64,000 bases of DNA. Origin: Gracilaria vermiculophylla. Taxonomy: Eukaryota; Rhodophyta; Florideophyceae; Gracilariales; Gracilariaceae. The stretch covers positions 84,433 to 148,432 of the forward strand of contig JAHNZQ020003146.1 in NCBI GenBank assembly GCA_019155205.2. The letters are read 5' to 3'. Numbering within the stretch: the stretch's first letter is position 1; every line of letters starts with the position of its first letter. A program made the translations under genes and the position numbers. Of this stretch, positions 31,855 through 42,074 are shown one piece after another. The notes beneath the pieces were generated by a model. The model did not search any database, was not told the origin of the DNA, and worked only from the letters and a program-made list of their open reading frames with translations.

Positions 31855-34800
31855 ATGGATTTCGTTGAGCAAGGCGCTGCTCCGCCGCGGTTTACCATTC
31901 TCCCTGATGAGCTCGCTCGCATCATCAACGAACGCGACTGTCTTGCCCTGCAGAAGTTGGGCGGCCCCGTAGGCCTCGCTGAGACACTGTGCTCGCACCC
32001 TGAGACTGGAATATCTGCCGACGAATTCGCTGCGGGAACACAACCTCGTTCCCAGTTTTACGGAGCCAACAAATTCAAGTACCCCCCACCAAAGAGTCTT
32101 TTTCGCCTGGTCTACGAAGCCTTTCATGATCTCACCATCATCATTCTCAGCGTTGCTGCTATCGTCTCCTTAATCATTGGCAGCGTAATCAAGAAAAACC
32201 GCGACCACTATGGATACCTTGAAGGCATCGCTATTGTGCTCGTAGTTATTGTTGTCGTCACGGTTCAAGCCCTCATTGATCGTCAGAAAGAGATAAAGTT
32301 CAGACAGCTCAACTCTGTCAAAGACAACTATACAGTTCAGGTTGTCCGCGCTTCTGCCACCACCAACGTCGATGCAGAGGATGTTCTCGTTGGTGATGTT
32401 ATTAAGATTTCTGCTGGTGACAAACTTCCGGCCGATGCTGTCCTCTTGCGTGGCTCCGCGCTTAAAACCAATGAATCGGCAATGACCGGAGAGCCTATCG
32501 ATATTCACAAGACTGTGGATGAGGACGTCTTTCTGCTGTCCGGGACAACTGTGTCTGAAGGGGTTGGCTTTGCACTTGTTGTAGCTGTGGGTGAGCGCTC
32601 GCAATGGGGTGTAATTCTCAAAAGTCTCATCGTCGAACCAGAGAGCACCCCGCTTCAGGATCGCCTGGATCGCTTGGCCTGGAGCATTGGAAAACTCGGT
32701 ATATTATTTGCAGTCCTCACGTTTCTCGTATCTTTAATTCGCTGGATTGTCGACTCTGCCGGAAAGAATGAATGGGATGGTAACTTAGTTCTTGACTTTT
32801 TCATCGATGCTGTGACCATTGTTGTCGTCGCCATTCCAGAGGGGCTGCCTCTGGCTATTACACTTGGCCTTGCTTTTGCGATGCGAAAGATGATGAAGGA
32901 CAACAATCTAGTGCGCAGATTAGAAGCTTGTGAAACAATGGGGTCTGCAACTCAGCTCAACGCCGACAAGACTGGAACGCTTACGCAGAATCGAATGACT
33001 GTTGTTGAGGCCAATTGGTTCGGAACTTTTGCCGTATACGACGAAACGCTGTCTCCTGGGCCTGACAACTTATCGGACCAATATCGAGAATTGCTCTGCA
33101 TTAATATGGCGGTGAACAGTCAAGCCAACCTCCAATTCAACCCAACCGGTACCGTTGATCATCTTGGAAATAAGACTGAATGTGCGTTACTGCAGCTTGT
33201 GCACCTGTGGCAGAGAAATTACGTTGATATTCGCAAGAAGAGAGACGTATTCAGGGTCTACATGTTTGACTCCATAAAGAAGAGTATGAGCACAGCAGAG
33301 CGACTGGGAACTGACAGAATTCGCTTGCACTCAAAAGGTGCTCCAGAATTGCTTGTGAGGAAGTGTTCTCAAAGGCTTGAACCAGATGGGTTAACATGCA
33401 CTGCGCTTGACAGCGAAGGACGAATCCAAATTCTTGGACACGTGAAAGCTATGGCTAGCAGAGGGCTTCGCACACTGTTGCTGGCCTATCGCGATATTAA
33501 TCACGACGAAAACGACGAAGCGTTTTGGCAAGACGCCCCAGACGAACATCTTACTTATATAGGTGTCGTTGGTATCAAGGACCCTATTCGTCCGGAAACT
33601 CGTGATGCGGTTCGACAGCTCAAGGAAGCAGGCGTCACTGTTCGTATGGTGACTGGAGACAATAAGCTTACGGCCACTTTCATAGCAAAGGAAGCGGGAA
33701 TCCTGGACCCGGATGGACTTGTTGTGGAAGGTCCTGAATTCCGAGCTATGTCTCAAAGTGAACTAGATAAGAAGGCATTGAAAATCCAGGTGCTTGCACG
33801 CTCAACGCCCAACGACAAGCTTTTACTCGTGAGAGAACACAAGAAGCTAGGCGAAGTTACTAGTGTCACAGGTGATGGAACTAATGGTATGTCGTCTACA
33901 TCCTCCAATTGTTTTCGTGCACACATCACTTCACGAAGAAACTGGTCCCTAACTGTGAGCGTTTATGTGTACTTGTCATATCTTTGCGTGTAATATCTTT
34001 TCTTTCTATTGTACAGATGGTCCTGCTTTGAAAGAAGCTGACGTTGGTTTTGCTTTAGGTATTGCTGGTACAGAAATCGCTAAAGAGGCATGTGATATTG
34101 TGATTCTTGACGACAACATTCAGTCCATGACGAAGGCAGTCCTTTGGGGCAGAAATGTATATGAGTCAATACGGAAATTCCTGCAGTTTCAACTTGTGGT
34201 CAACGTTGTGGCTGTCACCCTGAATTTTATTTCTGCATGTGCTGGACGTGATCTGCCTTTGGGTGCTGTACCTTTATTATGGGTGAACATGATAATGGAT
34301 TCTATGGGTGCTTTAGCGCTTGCAACTGAGCCCCCGCGTCCTGATCTTCTGAAGCGAAAGCCGTTTGGGAGGCGAGCGCCGCTTATCAACCGTGCGATGT
34401 ACCGGAACATTATTGGCATGAGTTTGTATCAACTCTTAGTGTGTCTCATTCTGCAGTACGCCGGAGAGAGTATATTCGGTCTAGAATGTGCGTCTGCCAA
34501 CGATTGTGAAGCAAGGGATTTGGAAATCAGGAGTATTATCTTCAACGTGTTCGTTTTTATGCAAATCGGCTCAGAGTTGAACTCCCGAAGAATCGCGGGT
34601 AGAAACGTGTTCGCAAAACTGCATCACAGTTTCTTATTCATTGGGATCATCTTCATCACTGTCTTGGTCCAAATCGCTCTTATGCTGGGAGTCGGTGGCA
34701 CAACCGTTGGGGATTCAATAGGCATTGGACGAATCAACGCCGCCGCGTGGGGAGCTTCCCTCATTCTCGGTGCATTGAGCCTGCCGTGGGGTTTCTTGGT

Positions 34801-35116
34801 TCGGCTGTTCCCGCTGGACTGGTGCTATGGACCAACGGACGAAGACCCAACGGACATGTCAAAGCTCGAGAAGTTGTTGCACATTCCTCAACGGAAAGTG
34901 CCGTACAAAGAACCGGACCAGGATATCGTGGACTCAACGCAGGAGTCCAGAACTGACGAAACAGAGGTATCAAAACCTCCGAGGGACGAAGGCGACCTCC
35001 CTCGACCGACAGTAGACCCGTCACCGTCTCTGGTGAGGTTGCGAGTCTTCGTTCATGCGATTGCGTTCGTGAACGTTGTCTCGAGGGGAAAGATAGCGTC
35101 CCAGTCCTCGTCGTAG
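31855..35116 (+). CDS. P-type Ca2+-ATPase, plasma-membrane (PMCA, type IIB) class
   Basis: Two exons (31855-33886 and 34017-35116) give 1043 residues. The pump exports Ca2+ at the cost of ATP. Signatures: TGEP (211-214), the VVVAIPEGLPLAI ion-binding helix (PEGLP 328-332), phosphorylated Asp371 in ADKTGTLTQN, SKGAPELLV nucleotide site, TGDNKLTA, and hinge GDGTND completed across the intron at Asp678. The TM6 motif VNMIMDSMGALALATEPP is PMCA-type rather than SERCA-type. The last 30 residues (VRLRVFVHAIAFVNVVSRGK) resemble a C-terminal calmodulin-binding, autoinhibitory helix; this is inference. The start is ATG 31855; in-frame triplets upstream include no ATG. It is divergent from the C2 gene, which may also be calcium- or membrane-linked. 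Confidence 0.95.
33887..34016 (+). other. Intron of the Ca2+-ATPase gene (130 bp)
   Basis: The donor GTATGT and acceptor TTGTACAG flank a segment with in-frame stops. Splicing joins ...ACT AAT G to AT GGT CCT, restoring the conserved GDGTNDGPAL motif. It is the only intron clearly needed in any host gene of the window. Confidence 0.93.
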
Positions 35117-36666
35117 GCGTGATCTTCCCTTGCACGGCCCTTCATTTTTACGTCCAAGGTTTTGTTAGCAACCAGTGTTGCTTTCATCGGCATTAAGCGC
35201 TCGTTTCCCACCCCTTTCCCACTCCTTTCTCCAAGTCTTACACCATTACTGCATCCTTTCGGTTCTAGTCTCCTCCGCAATTCTTTACAGGCTCTGGAGA
35301 TTTATATCGTCTATGTCAATCTACAACACCCGCAAGCGCGGCTCTGTGTTTTTCATTTGTCTATATTTATTAATCACATGCAGAGCTGCCGTGGCGTTTC
35401 CTTCTGGTGTTGGATTTTTCAAGAGTAGCATAGATAATGGGCAGGCCATGTGGGTGGACAGTTCTTTAAAAGCATACAATCACTTCCGAAGCACGATTCA
35501 CTTCAGCGATGTATTTCTGTTATCTTCCCTTTTTCCTATTACAACATATTAGGAAGTGGATATTGAAACTGTATTGCGGGGGCGTGCATGTTTTGGACGC
35601 ACAGTCATCAACAGGTCAACAGCGATGATGTCATGGTCATGATGTCATCAATGTGCAGAGGCGACTGACGTGGGCAGATTGTGCAGAATCATGAAAGATA
35701 ATCGTTACGCAGCAGTAAGTACTGGCGAGCACGGTGACAAACGTGCTCAACGCCATGGCCAGTGAGCACTTCCGTGTGCCACAACCATCTTGAGCAGTGA
35801 TTTAGGATATGCGCAAATTGGCATGGATGAAGTCCACAAGAAGATTGAAGGCAGGTTACGTCTGTTCCCCGAGAGGGAACGTTACCATTCCAGCGATGAG
35901 TTGCTCATCGATAGAGCTGTTAACTCTCGTGGAAACTGGAAGCAAGCACATTCGATGGACGGCGACGTGAAAAGACACGTTAGGACGTAAACACGGTTGC
36001 CTGGTTTGTTCCGTTGGCGGAATCCGTGGACGACAGCGGCTGTCGATCGGCTTTGCATGCGTATGTTGAGATTTTGGGCTGTTGGAGATTTAGAAATGAC
36101 CGCAAGGCGAATATGCCAATGGAGGCGAAGGACGCAACATGGGTGGTCGGCATGGTGCCCATGTTTTCCAGTGGTCCTTCAGTGGGATCCGAGCGGAGAA
36201 GCGCGTGGCGGAGGGGTAAGTTTGGCGCAAGCGTGAAACATGACCCGGACACGAGTCGCAGCCAATGGCGCCATAGCGCGGTCCGTAGAAGTGGAAACCA
36301 GCCATGGTGCTGGAAGTGGTGACGTGTGACTGCCATGGGCCATTGAAATTTAAAAGAAAAGAAATATTAGATGTTCTCGGAATCCCTCGCTCCGGTAGGC
36401 AGCAATTCTATCCCTTTACCCCTGAACCGCTATCATACTTGAGTACAAACCGCTGCGAAGTCTCTCGCGAAGAGGAGGTTTCCCCGAAGCCCCCGCCCCC
36501 ACGCTGACGTCCGTCTTGGAGATTACTACCCCAACACCGGACAAGTTTTGCCAGTACTCACCGTGTGAGAGCTCCTGGAGTTCTGACGTGGTTGTAGATA
36601 CACAGGTGTATGCCACAGAGTTTAAGCACTGAAGCAGTCTGAGCCTGTTGCCATCAACCACCCGCG
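35117..36666. other. Intergenic, no gene recognised
   Basis: This 1.55-kb interval lies between the ATPase stop and the TPR-like gene. Several short frames on both strands lack recognisable features. The 3' UTR of the ATPase gene and the promoter of the next gene must lie here. Confidence 0.45.
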
Positions 36667-37800
36667 ATGCAAGTGTATTTACATTCGGCGGCTTTTATTC
36701 AAAGTCCGCTATCTATCACAGCGCAAAGGTTCAAAAGGTCTTCCACGTGCGCTCACCGAGCTCGGCGACCGCTCACAGCAAACATCAATGACACAACCGA
36801 TCGATCTCGGGAAGATGAAATTGCCGCGAAAATAGCAAGATTTCGCAAACTGAAGCGCCTTCAGTCACAGTCGTCCGGAATCCCCGACGACGACAATCTC
36901 CCAGAAACGCAATCATCGCCGAGTGCGGAGCAGCAGCAGAAGCAAGTCGAGCAGCTGCAAGCTTTCAATGAACTTCCCGCCTGGAAGAGGGAGCAAATTC
37001 TCAAGAGCCAAATTGAGGAGGCCGAACAGTTCTTTAATAAGGGCTCTTCGCTCCCTTCTACACCAGATTCAAAACAATCGAAGGCCAGTCAGCCCGGCTA
37101 CCAGCCAAAGGTCTCCACTTGGGGTGTGTTCCCCCGCCCGGAGAACATATCTCGAACATTCGGAGGTGGTCGACGCATAAAAAAAGGCGGTGTGGACTTG
37201 GAAAGCGATGAGTCCAAAGCACGAGACGAAGCGGTGCGCAAAAGATTGGAGGCATACCGAAAAGCGAAAGGAATCGACGTAGAGAAAGAGGAACAGCATC
37301 GCGAAGAAATAGAACACGCGTTAGAAGAGAGTGACAGACTCATGAAAAGATCGTTACCGTACGACGCCATTGAATGCCTGCAAAGTGTGGTTCAGTTCAC
37401 ATCGCATCGGTCACGTCTGGGCGGAAAAGTGTTCCTGTCATTGGCGTTTGCGTACGAAACGGTAGGTCGAAGGGAAGACGCGCGAAAAATCTACATTCGT
37501 CTTCGTTCCAGCCCTTTTGCGGAGATCTCAAGCAAAGCGAAGCAGCTTGCGTTGGGATTCGAAGCGATGCAAGAATTGGGCATCGAGGATATAACCGAGA
37601 AAACAGGGTACCGAGTGACGAGGTTTTCACTGCCTGACATGAATGCACAAGTGGAGAAACGATATGAAACAGTGGTGGCACACCGAGACGCAATCGACAA
37701 CAAGACAGAGAAAATAAGCTTGGCGACGAATATAGCGCTGGTCAGTCTGATGACGAGCCCACTTTTGCTACTGCTTATTCTCGAGTGGTTGAAGCGTTGA
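36667..37800 (+). CDS. Plastid-type TPR-like protein with C-terminal membrane anchor
   Basis: The protein has 377 residues. The N-terminus (about 1-38, Ser/Arg/Ala-rich, almost no acids) looks like a plastid transit peptide. A charged coiled region follows (48-125). The motif STWGVFPRPENISRTFGGGRRI (about 150-171) is, as I recall, shared with plant and algal chloroplast TPR-like proteins. A helical TPR-like domain (about 205-300; SLPYDAIECLQSVVQF, LGGKVFLSLAFAYETVGRREDARKIY) is followed by a single hydrophobic helix (353-374) at the C-terminus. It is probably membrane-anchored in the plastid; molecular role unknown. Its last 33 bases overlap the end of the opposite-strand AS8-like gene. Confidence 0.6.
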   Translation: MQVYLHSAAFIQSPLSITAQRFKRSSTCAHRARRPLTANINDTTDRSREDEIAAKIARFRKLKRLQSQSSGIPDDDNLPETQSSPSAEQQQKQVEQLQAFNELPAWKREQILKSQIEEAEQFFNKGSSLPSTPDSKQSKASQPGYQPKVSTWGVFPRPENISRTFGGGRRIKKGGVDLESDESKARDEAVRKRLEAYRKAKGIDVEKEEQHREEIEHALEESDRLMKRSLPYDAIECLQSVVQFTSHRSRLGGKVFLSLAFAYETVGRREDARKIYIRLRSSPFAEISSKAKQLALGFEAMQELGIEDITEKTGYRVTRFSLPDMNAQVEKRYETVVAHRDAIDNKTEKISLATNIALVSLMTSPLLLLLILEWLKR

Positions 37801-38208
37801 GGAAGGGGAAACACTAGCGGGCTTACGATTAAACACACGCAGAATACGTTTAGCAAAGTCATCCAAAGTGTGTTCCAACGATTTGACCCACTTGAGCACG
37901 CCTTGCGGGCGGATATCACGGCCAAATCGTTTGCCGACGCCCTGTCCATATCCAACGCCGATGCCAACGGCAATGGCCGGCCCACAAAGCGCACGTGGCG
38001 GGCCGTATGCCTTGGTCATGGGCCACCCGAAACCACATCCAAACCCGATGCCGGCGCCGATTCCCACGCCGAGCGGCGGGAAGATGGAGGTGGCTTTGCG
38101 GAAATTGTGTGCAGCCTTAGTGATGACGCCCGGGAGTCCTGGGAGATCTGGCGGCTGGTCGGTGGCATTGAAGCACAGGAGGCGGCGACGCGAGGCGGCG
38201 GAACGCAT
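37768..38208 (-). CDS. Cadmium-induced AS8-like glycine-rich protein
   Basis: The protein has 146 residues. The centre is a small-residue repeat pattern, FPPLGVGIGAGIGFGCGFGWP then AVGIGVGYGQGVGKRFG, which is the hallmark of plant cadmium-induced protein AS8-like proteins, including the terminal FG..Y/R block. The N-terminus is basic and could be an organellar targeting peptide. The C-terminal 45 residues are amphipathic then Ser/Pro-rich. Function in plants is not established beyond stress-linked expression. It overlaps the TPR-like gene tail to tail by 33 bp and shares a divergent promoter interval with monodehydroascorbate reductase. Confidence 0.6.
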   Translation of the reverse strand: MRSAASRRRLLCFNATDQPPDLPGLPGVITKAAHNFRKATSIFPPLGVGIGAGIGFGCGFGWPMTKAYGPPRALCGPAIAVGIGVGYGQGVGKRFGRDIRPQGVLKWVKSLEHTLDDFAKRILRVFNRKPASVSPSSTLQPLENKQ

Positions 38209-38600
38209 AGTTAGAACTTAATTAGCGGCGGAGCTTAGAACAACGGGCAAGGGGGGGTGCGGCGAATGTAGGGGTGGTGCGTCGCCGCCCACTCCCCCCG
38301 GAGCTCGCCCACGCTCGGCATGGCGCGGAGCGCGCGCGGCACGTGCCACGGCCCGAGCCGCAGCGAGGCGCGGCGCACGTGGCCACGTGCAGATACAGTT
38401 CGATGTGCGCCCTGCTTGCAATGACATGGGGCTGCCGCTCGTCTGGATAACGAACCGCCGCGTTTCTACGAATCGTCAGCGCGCTGTGGCGGTCATCGTG
38501 TCAAGGGTTATCGGGGTCCCCGTCTCTCCACCCTCACCCGACCCCTCTGCCATCATCACGTCTCTGCTTGAATCGCATGCCGCGACCCATCGTTCGATCC
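38209..38600. promoter_or_regulatory. Divergent promoter of AS8-like and MDAR genes with three CACGTG boxes
   Basis: Within this roughly 390-bp interval CACGTG occurs at 38340-38345, 38376-38381 and 38384-38389, the first in the palindrome GGCACGTGCC. In plants this hexamer (G-box) is bound by bZIP and bHLH factors in light and stress responses; whether that applies here is inference. A possible upstream ATG for MDAR is at 38577. Confidence 0.55.
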
Positions 38601-39905
38601 ATGGCCTCCGCCGCTTCTACTTTTAAATACATCATCGTCGGCGCCGGCAACGCCGCCGGCTATGCTGCCCGACAGTTTGTCGAGTCCGGCCTCAAACCAG
38701 GCGAACTGTGCCTCGTCGGCTCGGAACCTTACTTCCCGTATGAGCGCCCCGCCCTGTCCAAGGGCGTGCTTATGAACCCCAAAGCCCGCCTGCCCGGCTT
38801 TCATACCTGTGTTGGATCGGGCGGCGAACGTCAGCCCCCGGAGTGGTATGAAGAGCATGGCATTGCCGCCAAGCTTGGCAAGCCCGTCATCAAGTTTGAT
38901 GCCGACACGAAGAGTGTGGTCATCGAAGGCGATGAAACTGTTTCCGCTACCGATGCAGTCATCTTGGCAACTGGCGCGCAGCCCATTCGACTGACTAAAA
39001 CCGAGGGCCACCATCTCAAGGGCATCCATTACCTCCGCGAGAATGATGAGGGTGTCGCTCTCGCTGACGCATTGAAGGCCAATAAGGACAAGTGGGTCAT
39101 GGTTATCGGTGGCGGTTACATCGGCATGGAGGTGGCCGCTGCTGCCGTCACCGTGGGATGCAAGGTCAAACTTGTCTTCCCCGAAGATCATCTCATGTCC
39201 AGATTGTTCACCCCGGAGATCGCTGCCCACTACGAAAAGGTGTATCAAGAGAAAGGTGTTGTCTTCCTGAACAAAGGCCGTCTGTGCAAGGCATTCCTGG
39301 GTGATGAGAACGACCATGTACGCGGCGCTAAAATCTGCCAGGAGGGCAAGCCGGATTTCGAAGAGGAGGCTAGCCTCATTGTCGTTGGTGTCGGCGCGCG
39401 ACCTGAAACAAGTCTCTTCAAGGGCCAATTGCGCATGGACGAGCGCGGTGGCGTCGTCACCGACGCTTCACTCCGATCTTCCGTCGAAGGAATATATGCT
39501 GTGGGCGATATTGCAAATTACCCTCTCAAGATGTACGACAACCGTCCGCAACGTACGGAACATGTGCAAAACGCACGCGAAACGGCTGCGCATGCGGTGA
39601 AGTCTATTCTGACAGGGGGCTCTGAGCCCTACGACTACTTGCCGTACTTCTACTCCAGAGTGTTCGATTTGTCGTGGCAGTTCTTTGGAGACAATGTGGG
39701 AGAATGTGTCGTGGTTGGTGACTTTGACCCGCAGTTGTTGGCTGTTTGGGTTAAGGACGGCAAACTGTTCGGCGTGTTCATGGAGCACCCCTCTGATGAT
39801 GACACGGCCAACATGAAGAAAGTGGCAAGATCGCAACCCGTTGTGGATGCAGAGGCTCTCGGCAAGTGCGCAAGCGTTGAGGAAGCGTGGAAGGTGTTGC
39901 TGTGA
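38601..39905 (+). CDS. MDAR: Monodehydroascorbate reductase
   Basis: This 434-residue FAD enzyme reduces the monodehydroascorbate radical with NAD(P)H, keeping ascorbate available for peroxide removal. It has the FAD fold YIIVGAGNAAGYAARQF (10-26), the PYERPALSKG segment, the central ATG motif (ILATGAQP), the NAD(P) fold VMVIGGGYIGMEVAA (166-180), and the second FAD motif GIYAVGDIANYP (297-308). The C-terminal domain contains LPYFYSRVFDLSWQFFGDNVG, typical of plant MDAR. The chosen ATG (38601) gives the plant cytosolic length. An in-frame ATG at 38577 adds eight residues. No clear organellar peptide is present, so it is probably cytosolic or peroxisomal. It shares its promoter interval with the AS8-like gene, which may be co-regulated under oxidative or metal stress (inference). 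Confidence 0.95.
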   Translation: MASAASTFKYIIVGAGNAAGYAARQFVESGLKPGELCLVGSEPYFPYERPALSKGVLMNPKARLPGFHTCVGSGGERQPPEWYEEHGIAAKLGKPVIKFDADTKSVVIEGDETVSATDAVILATGAQPIRLTKTEGHHLKGIHYLRENDEGVALADALKANKDKWVMVIGGGYIGMEVAAAAVTVGCKVKLVFPEDHLMSRLFTPEIAAHYEKVYQEKGVVFLNKGRLCKAFLGDENDHVRGAKICQEGKPDFEEEASLIVVGVGARPETSLFKGQLRMDERGGVVTDASLRSSVEGIYAVGDIANYPLKMYDNRPQRTEHVQNARETAAHAVKSILTGGSEPYDYLPYFYSRVFDLSWQFFGDNVGECVVVGDFDPQLLAVWVKDGKLFGVFMEHPSDDDTANMKKVARSQPVVDAEALGKCASVEEAWKVLL

Positions 39906-40009
39906 GTATGATAGTGGAGCTTTCGTAGTACTTGTAGCAGTGACACGTCGGAAAAGCTGCAGCCCAAAAAGCTGGCGTGTGCAAGCTTACACAAGCTGTG
40001 CCGGGTTGT

Positions 40010-40774
40010 TTACGTTTTGAGATCATCTTTGTCACCCTTTGAAAGCGCGTAGAGAAAGAGTGCGCTGCCCACTACAAGCGCGCTCACGGATGCCGCTGCA
40101 GTAGTAAACAATACCAGATTACGAGATACTTGCCCGCTAAGAAAGTCGTCGCCCGCGGGGTTGGCTTGATAGGTCTGGCGCACTGCGGCAAACGCGGAAT
40201 AGCAAAGAGCTGAGAGCGGAAGACTGAGCGCAGCAGCCGAGAAAGCCTGAGCTCTGGTGGGCGTAAAAATCTGCCGCTTCAAGGCATCTTCGCTCAGTTG
40301 GGCAGGAGGAGCAGCGGTCACTTCGACGGTGCGCTGCTTGACGCCGGATTTAGCGCGCTGCTCAAAGTACTTCTTGGCGTTTTGGAGGTCTTGGTTGAGA
40401 ATTACCCAGCCCTGCTGGGATGGGACGTACTCGGAGACGATTGGGCGGATGTTCTCGACGCGCTGGTACGTGGGGGGCTGTTTGGATTCCACGTACATTT
40501 CTTTGACGAATTGCTCCAGAAGAGTTATGTCAACGGTGTCACCTGACGAGGAGATGGCGGAGATGCGGGCCAGGTCGACGAGACCTTTGCCGGTTTCAAC
40601 GGCGACAACTTGACCGACTTGCACGGTGTGCTTCTCGCACATTGTCAGGAGCCTGGCGCGTCGTGGACATGGGGCGCGTGCTCTGCGGGGGACGCGGACG
40701 GATGTGGCTGGCGGTGGGATTGGCGAGTGGGGCGTGGCACCGAAGGAGGAGATGAAGGATGAGGTGGGTGCCAT
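40010..40774 (-). CDS. Probable plastid membrane protein, two TM helices
   Basis: The protein has 254 residues. From ATG 40774 the first 45 residues are Ser/Pro/Arg-rich, transit-peptide-like. A small soluble domain follows (about 50-120: VQVGQVVAVETGKGLVDLARISAI, beta-barrel-like), then a charged segment, and two hydrophobic helices (about 174-198 and 220-243) ending in an acidic-basic tail. I do not recognise the family. The architecture suggests a plastid envelope or thylakoid protein. In-frame ATGs upstream (40966, 40858) would add residues without targeting character. Its 3' end faces that of MDAR, 104 bp away. Confidence 0.6.
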   Translation of the reverse strand: MAPTSSFISSFGATPHSPIPPPATSVRVPRRARAPCPRRARLLTMCEKHTVQVGQVVAVETGKGLVDLARISAISSSGDTVDITLLEQFVKEMYVESKQPPTYQRVENIRPIVSEYVPSQQGWVILNQDLQNAKKYFEQRAKSGVKQRTVEVTAAPPAQLSEDALKRQIFTPTRAQAFSAAALSLPLSALCYSAFAAVRQTYQANPAGDDFLSGQVSRNLVLFTTAAASVSALVVGSALFLYALSKGDKDDLKT

Positions 40775-41449
40775 GAATGCAGACGTGGGGCGGGCTGCGC
40801 CGGGGCACAAATGATGACGCAGGTGTGGCGCGGACGGGCAACGACGGGCGGAACACATCGCGCAATGATAACGATACCACTGATGTTGCAAAACCCTGGA
40901 CACGGGTGCTCGGGGACAGCACGCCCTGTTAACGCTCACGATCCACGAAATGAGATTGAGCGACATTGTGATGAATCAATAGATATTTCAGACTACTGCC
41001 TAAAGTAGCAAGCTTACAATTGATGCAAGATCTTGTGCAATAATTTTTAATATATACAGAACTAAAAATACAGTGCAATAAAAATTATTAACTTGGCAAC
41101 AAAACAAATACGAAAATACGCAAACATTTCAAAAAACTAAACTATTTCCAAAAACACCCACTTTCTGCATGTGGTGACGCGCACACACGTCTACCACTGC
41201 CACGTAGCTAGTGTCTATCCGACCGGTGCGCTGAACTCATATGTGCAACAAACCATTTCAAATACTCACAATGGCTTTTCGACTCGAACGGGGATATGAC
41301 CAGTTTGGTCCCAAAAAACTCTTCTGACAAATGAAAACGAAGTTGAACCCGACAATCTCACCTTTTATATCCAGCAAACAGAACTCAAATTGTAGTTTTA
41401 TTAACAGAGATATGTCTTAAATAAGTTTCAAGGCGACGCAGATTACCCT
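40775..41449. other. 5' flank of the plastid-type gene, then AT-rich DNA
   Basis: The first 200 bp are GC-rich and should hold the promoter of the minus-strand gene. From about 40960 the sequence is AT-rich with no recognised feature, leading into the DUF7869-type pseudogene. Confidence 0.4.
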
Positions 41450-41848
41450 TTACCCATTCCTCCAATTGCTACCACTACCAAAATAGTCACTTCTGCGCTC
41501 ATCATCACCTTCGTAATATCTATCAAGAGTGTTCTTTACTAGATAGGCTTCCCTCGTTCTTTCCTGAGCTGATGCGACGACGCTCAAAGGCGTTATTTGA
41601 AGCGCAATAGAAGAATCATGACGTAAAGAAACGCTTTCATGGACAACATATTCAACGGTTACTCGAGTCTTTATCAATTTATACTTTGTCCAGTTATCAT
41701 CTGTAGACAAAGCCTTCACCATGACGCCTTCTTTGTATGTATTTTAAAACTTGAAGACGTGGAACTTTGAGAGTTTGAAATGGTTTGGAACGGTGTAGTA
41801 ACCCATCAAAATTTTCTTCCAATCAATCCACTCAACGTCGGTGGCACA

Positions 41849-41974
41849 TGTGGTACTGTCAGCCCTCCTGTCGAGGTAGTAAAGCACAACGTCCGTTAGG
41901 AGTTTTTAGTGACTCCAAAGGCGCGTATTCCTAAAGGTGGTCTCCGGTATCCGCTGTCGCGAGCCGGGGGAATT
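41849..41974 (-). repeat. LTR 4: partial gypsy LTR inside the DUF7869-type gene
   Basis: TGTGGTACTGTCAGCCCTCCTGTCGAGG onward is nearly identical to the start of LTR 2 (16718) for 126 bp, then the assembly gap begins. DNA after the gap is not LTR. It could be a solo LTR or a whole element collapsed in the gap. Confidence 0.85.
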
Positions 41975-42074
41975 NNNNNNNNNNNNNNNNNNNNNNNNNN
42001 NNNNNNNNNNNNNNNNNNNNNNNNNNNNNNNNNNNNNNNNNNNNNNNNNNNNNNNNNNNNNNNNNNNNNNNNNN
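41975..42074. other. Assembly gap (100 N)
   Basis: Exactly 100 unknown bases interrupt the LTR insertion. At least about 420 bp of LTR are missing here, so the true gap is longer than 100 bp unless the LTR is truncated. Confidence 0.95.

Noticed and set aside
40774..40966. Upstream ATG (40966) giving a 318-residue version of the plastid-type protein
   Set aside because: The added 64 residues are Cys/His/Arg-rich without targeting character; ATG 40774 gives a typical transit peptide.
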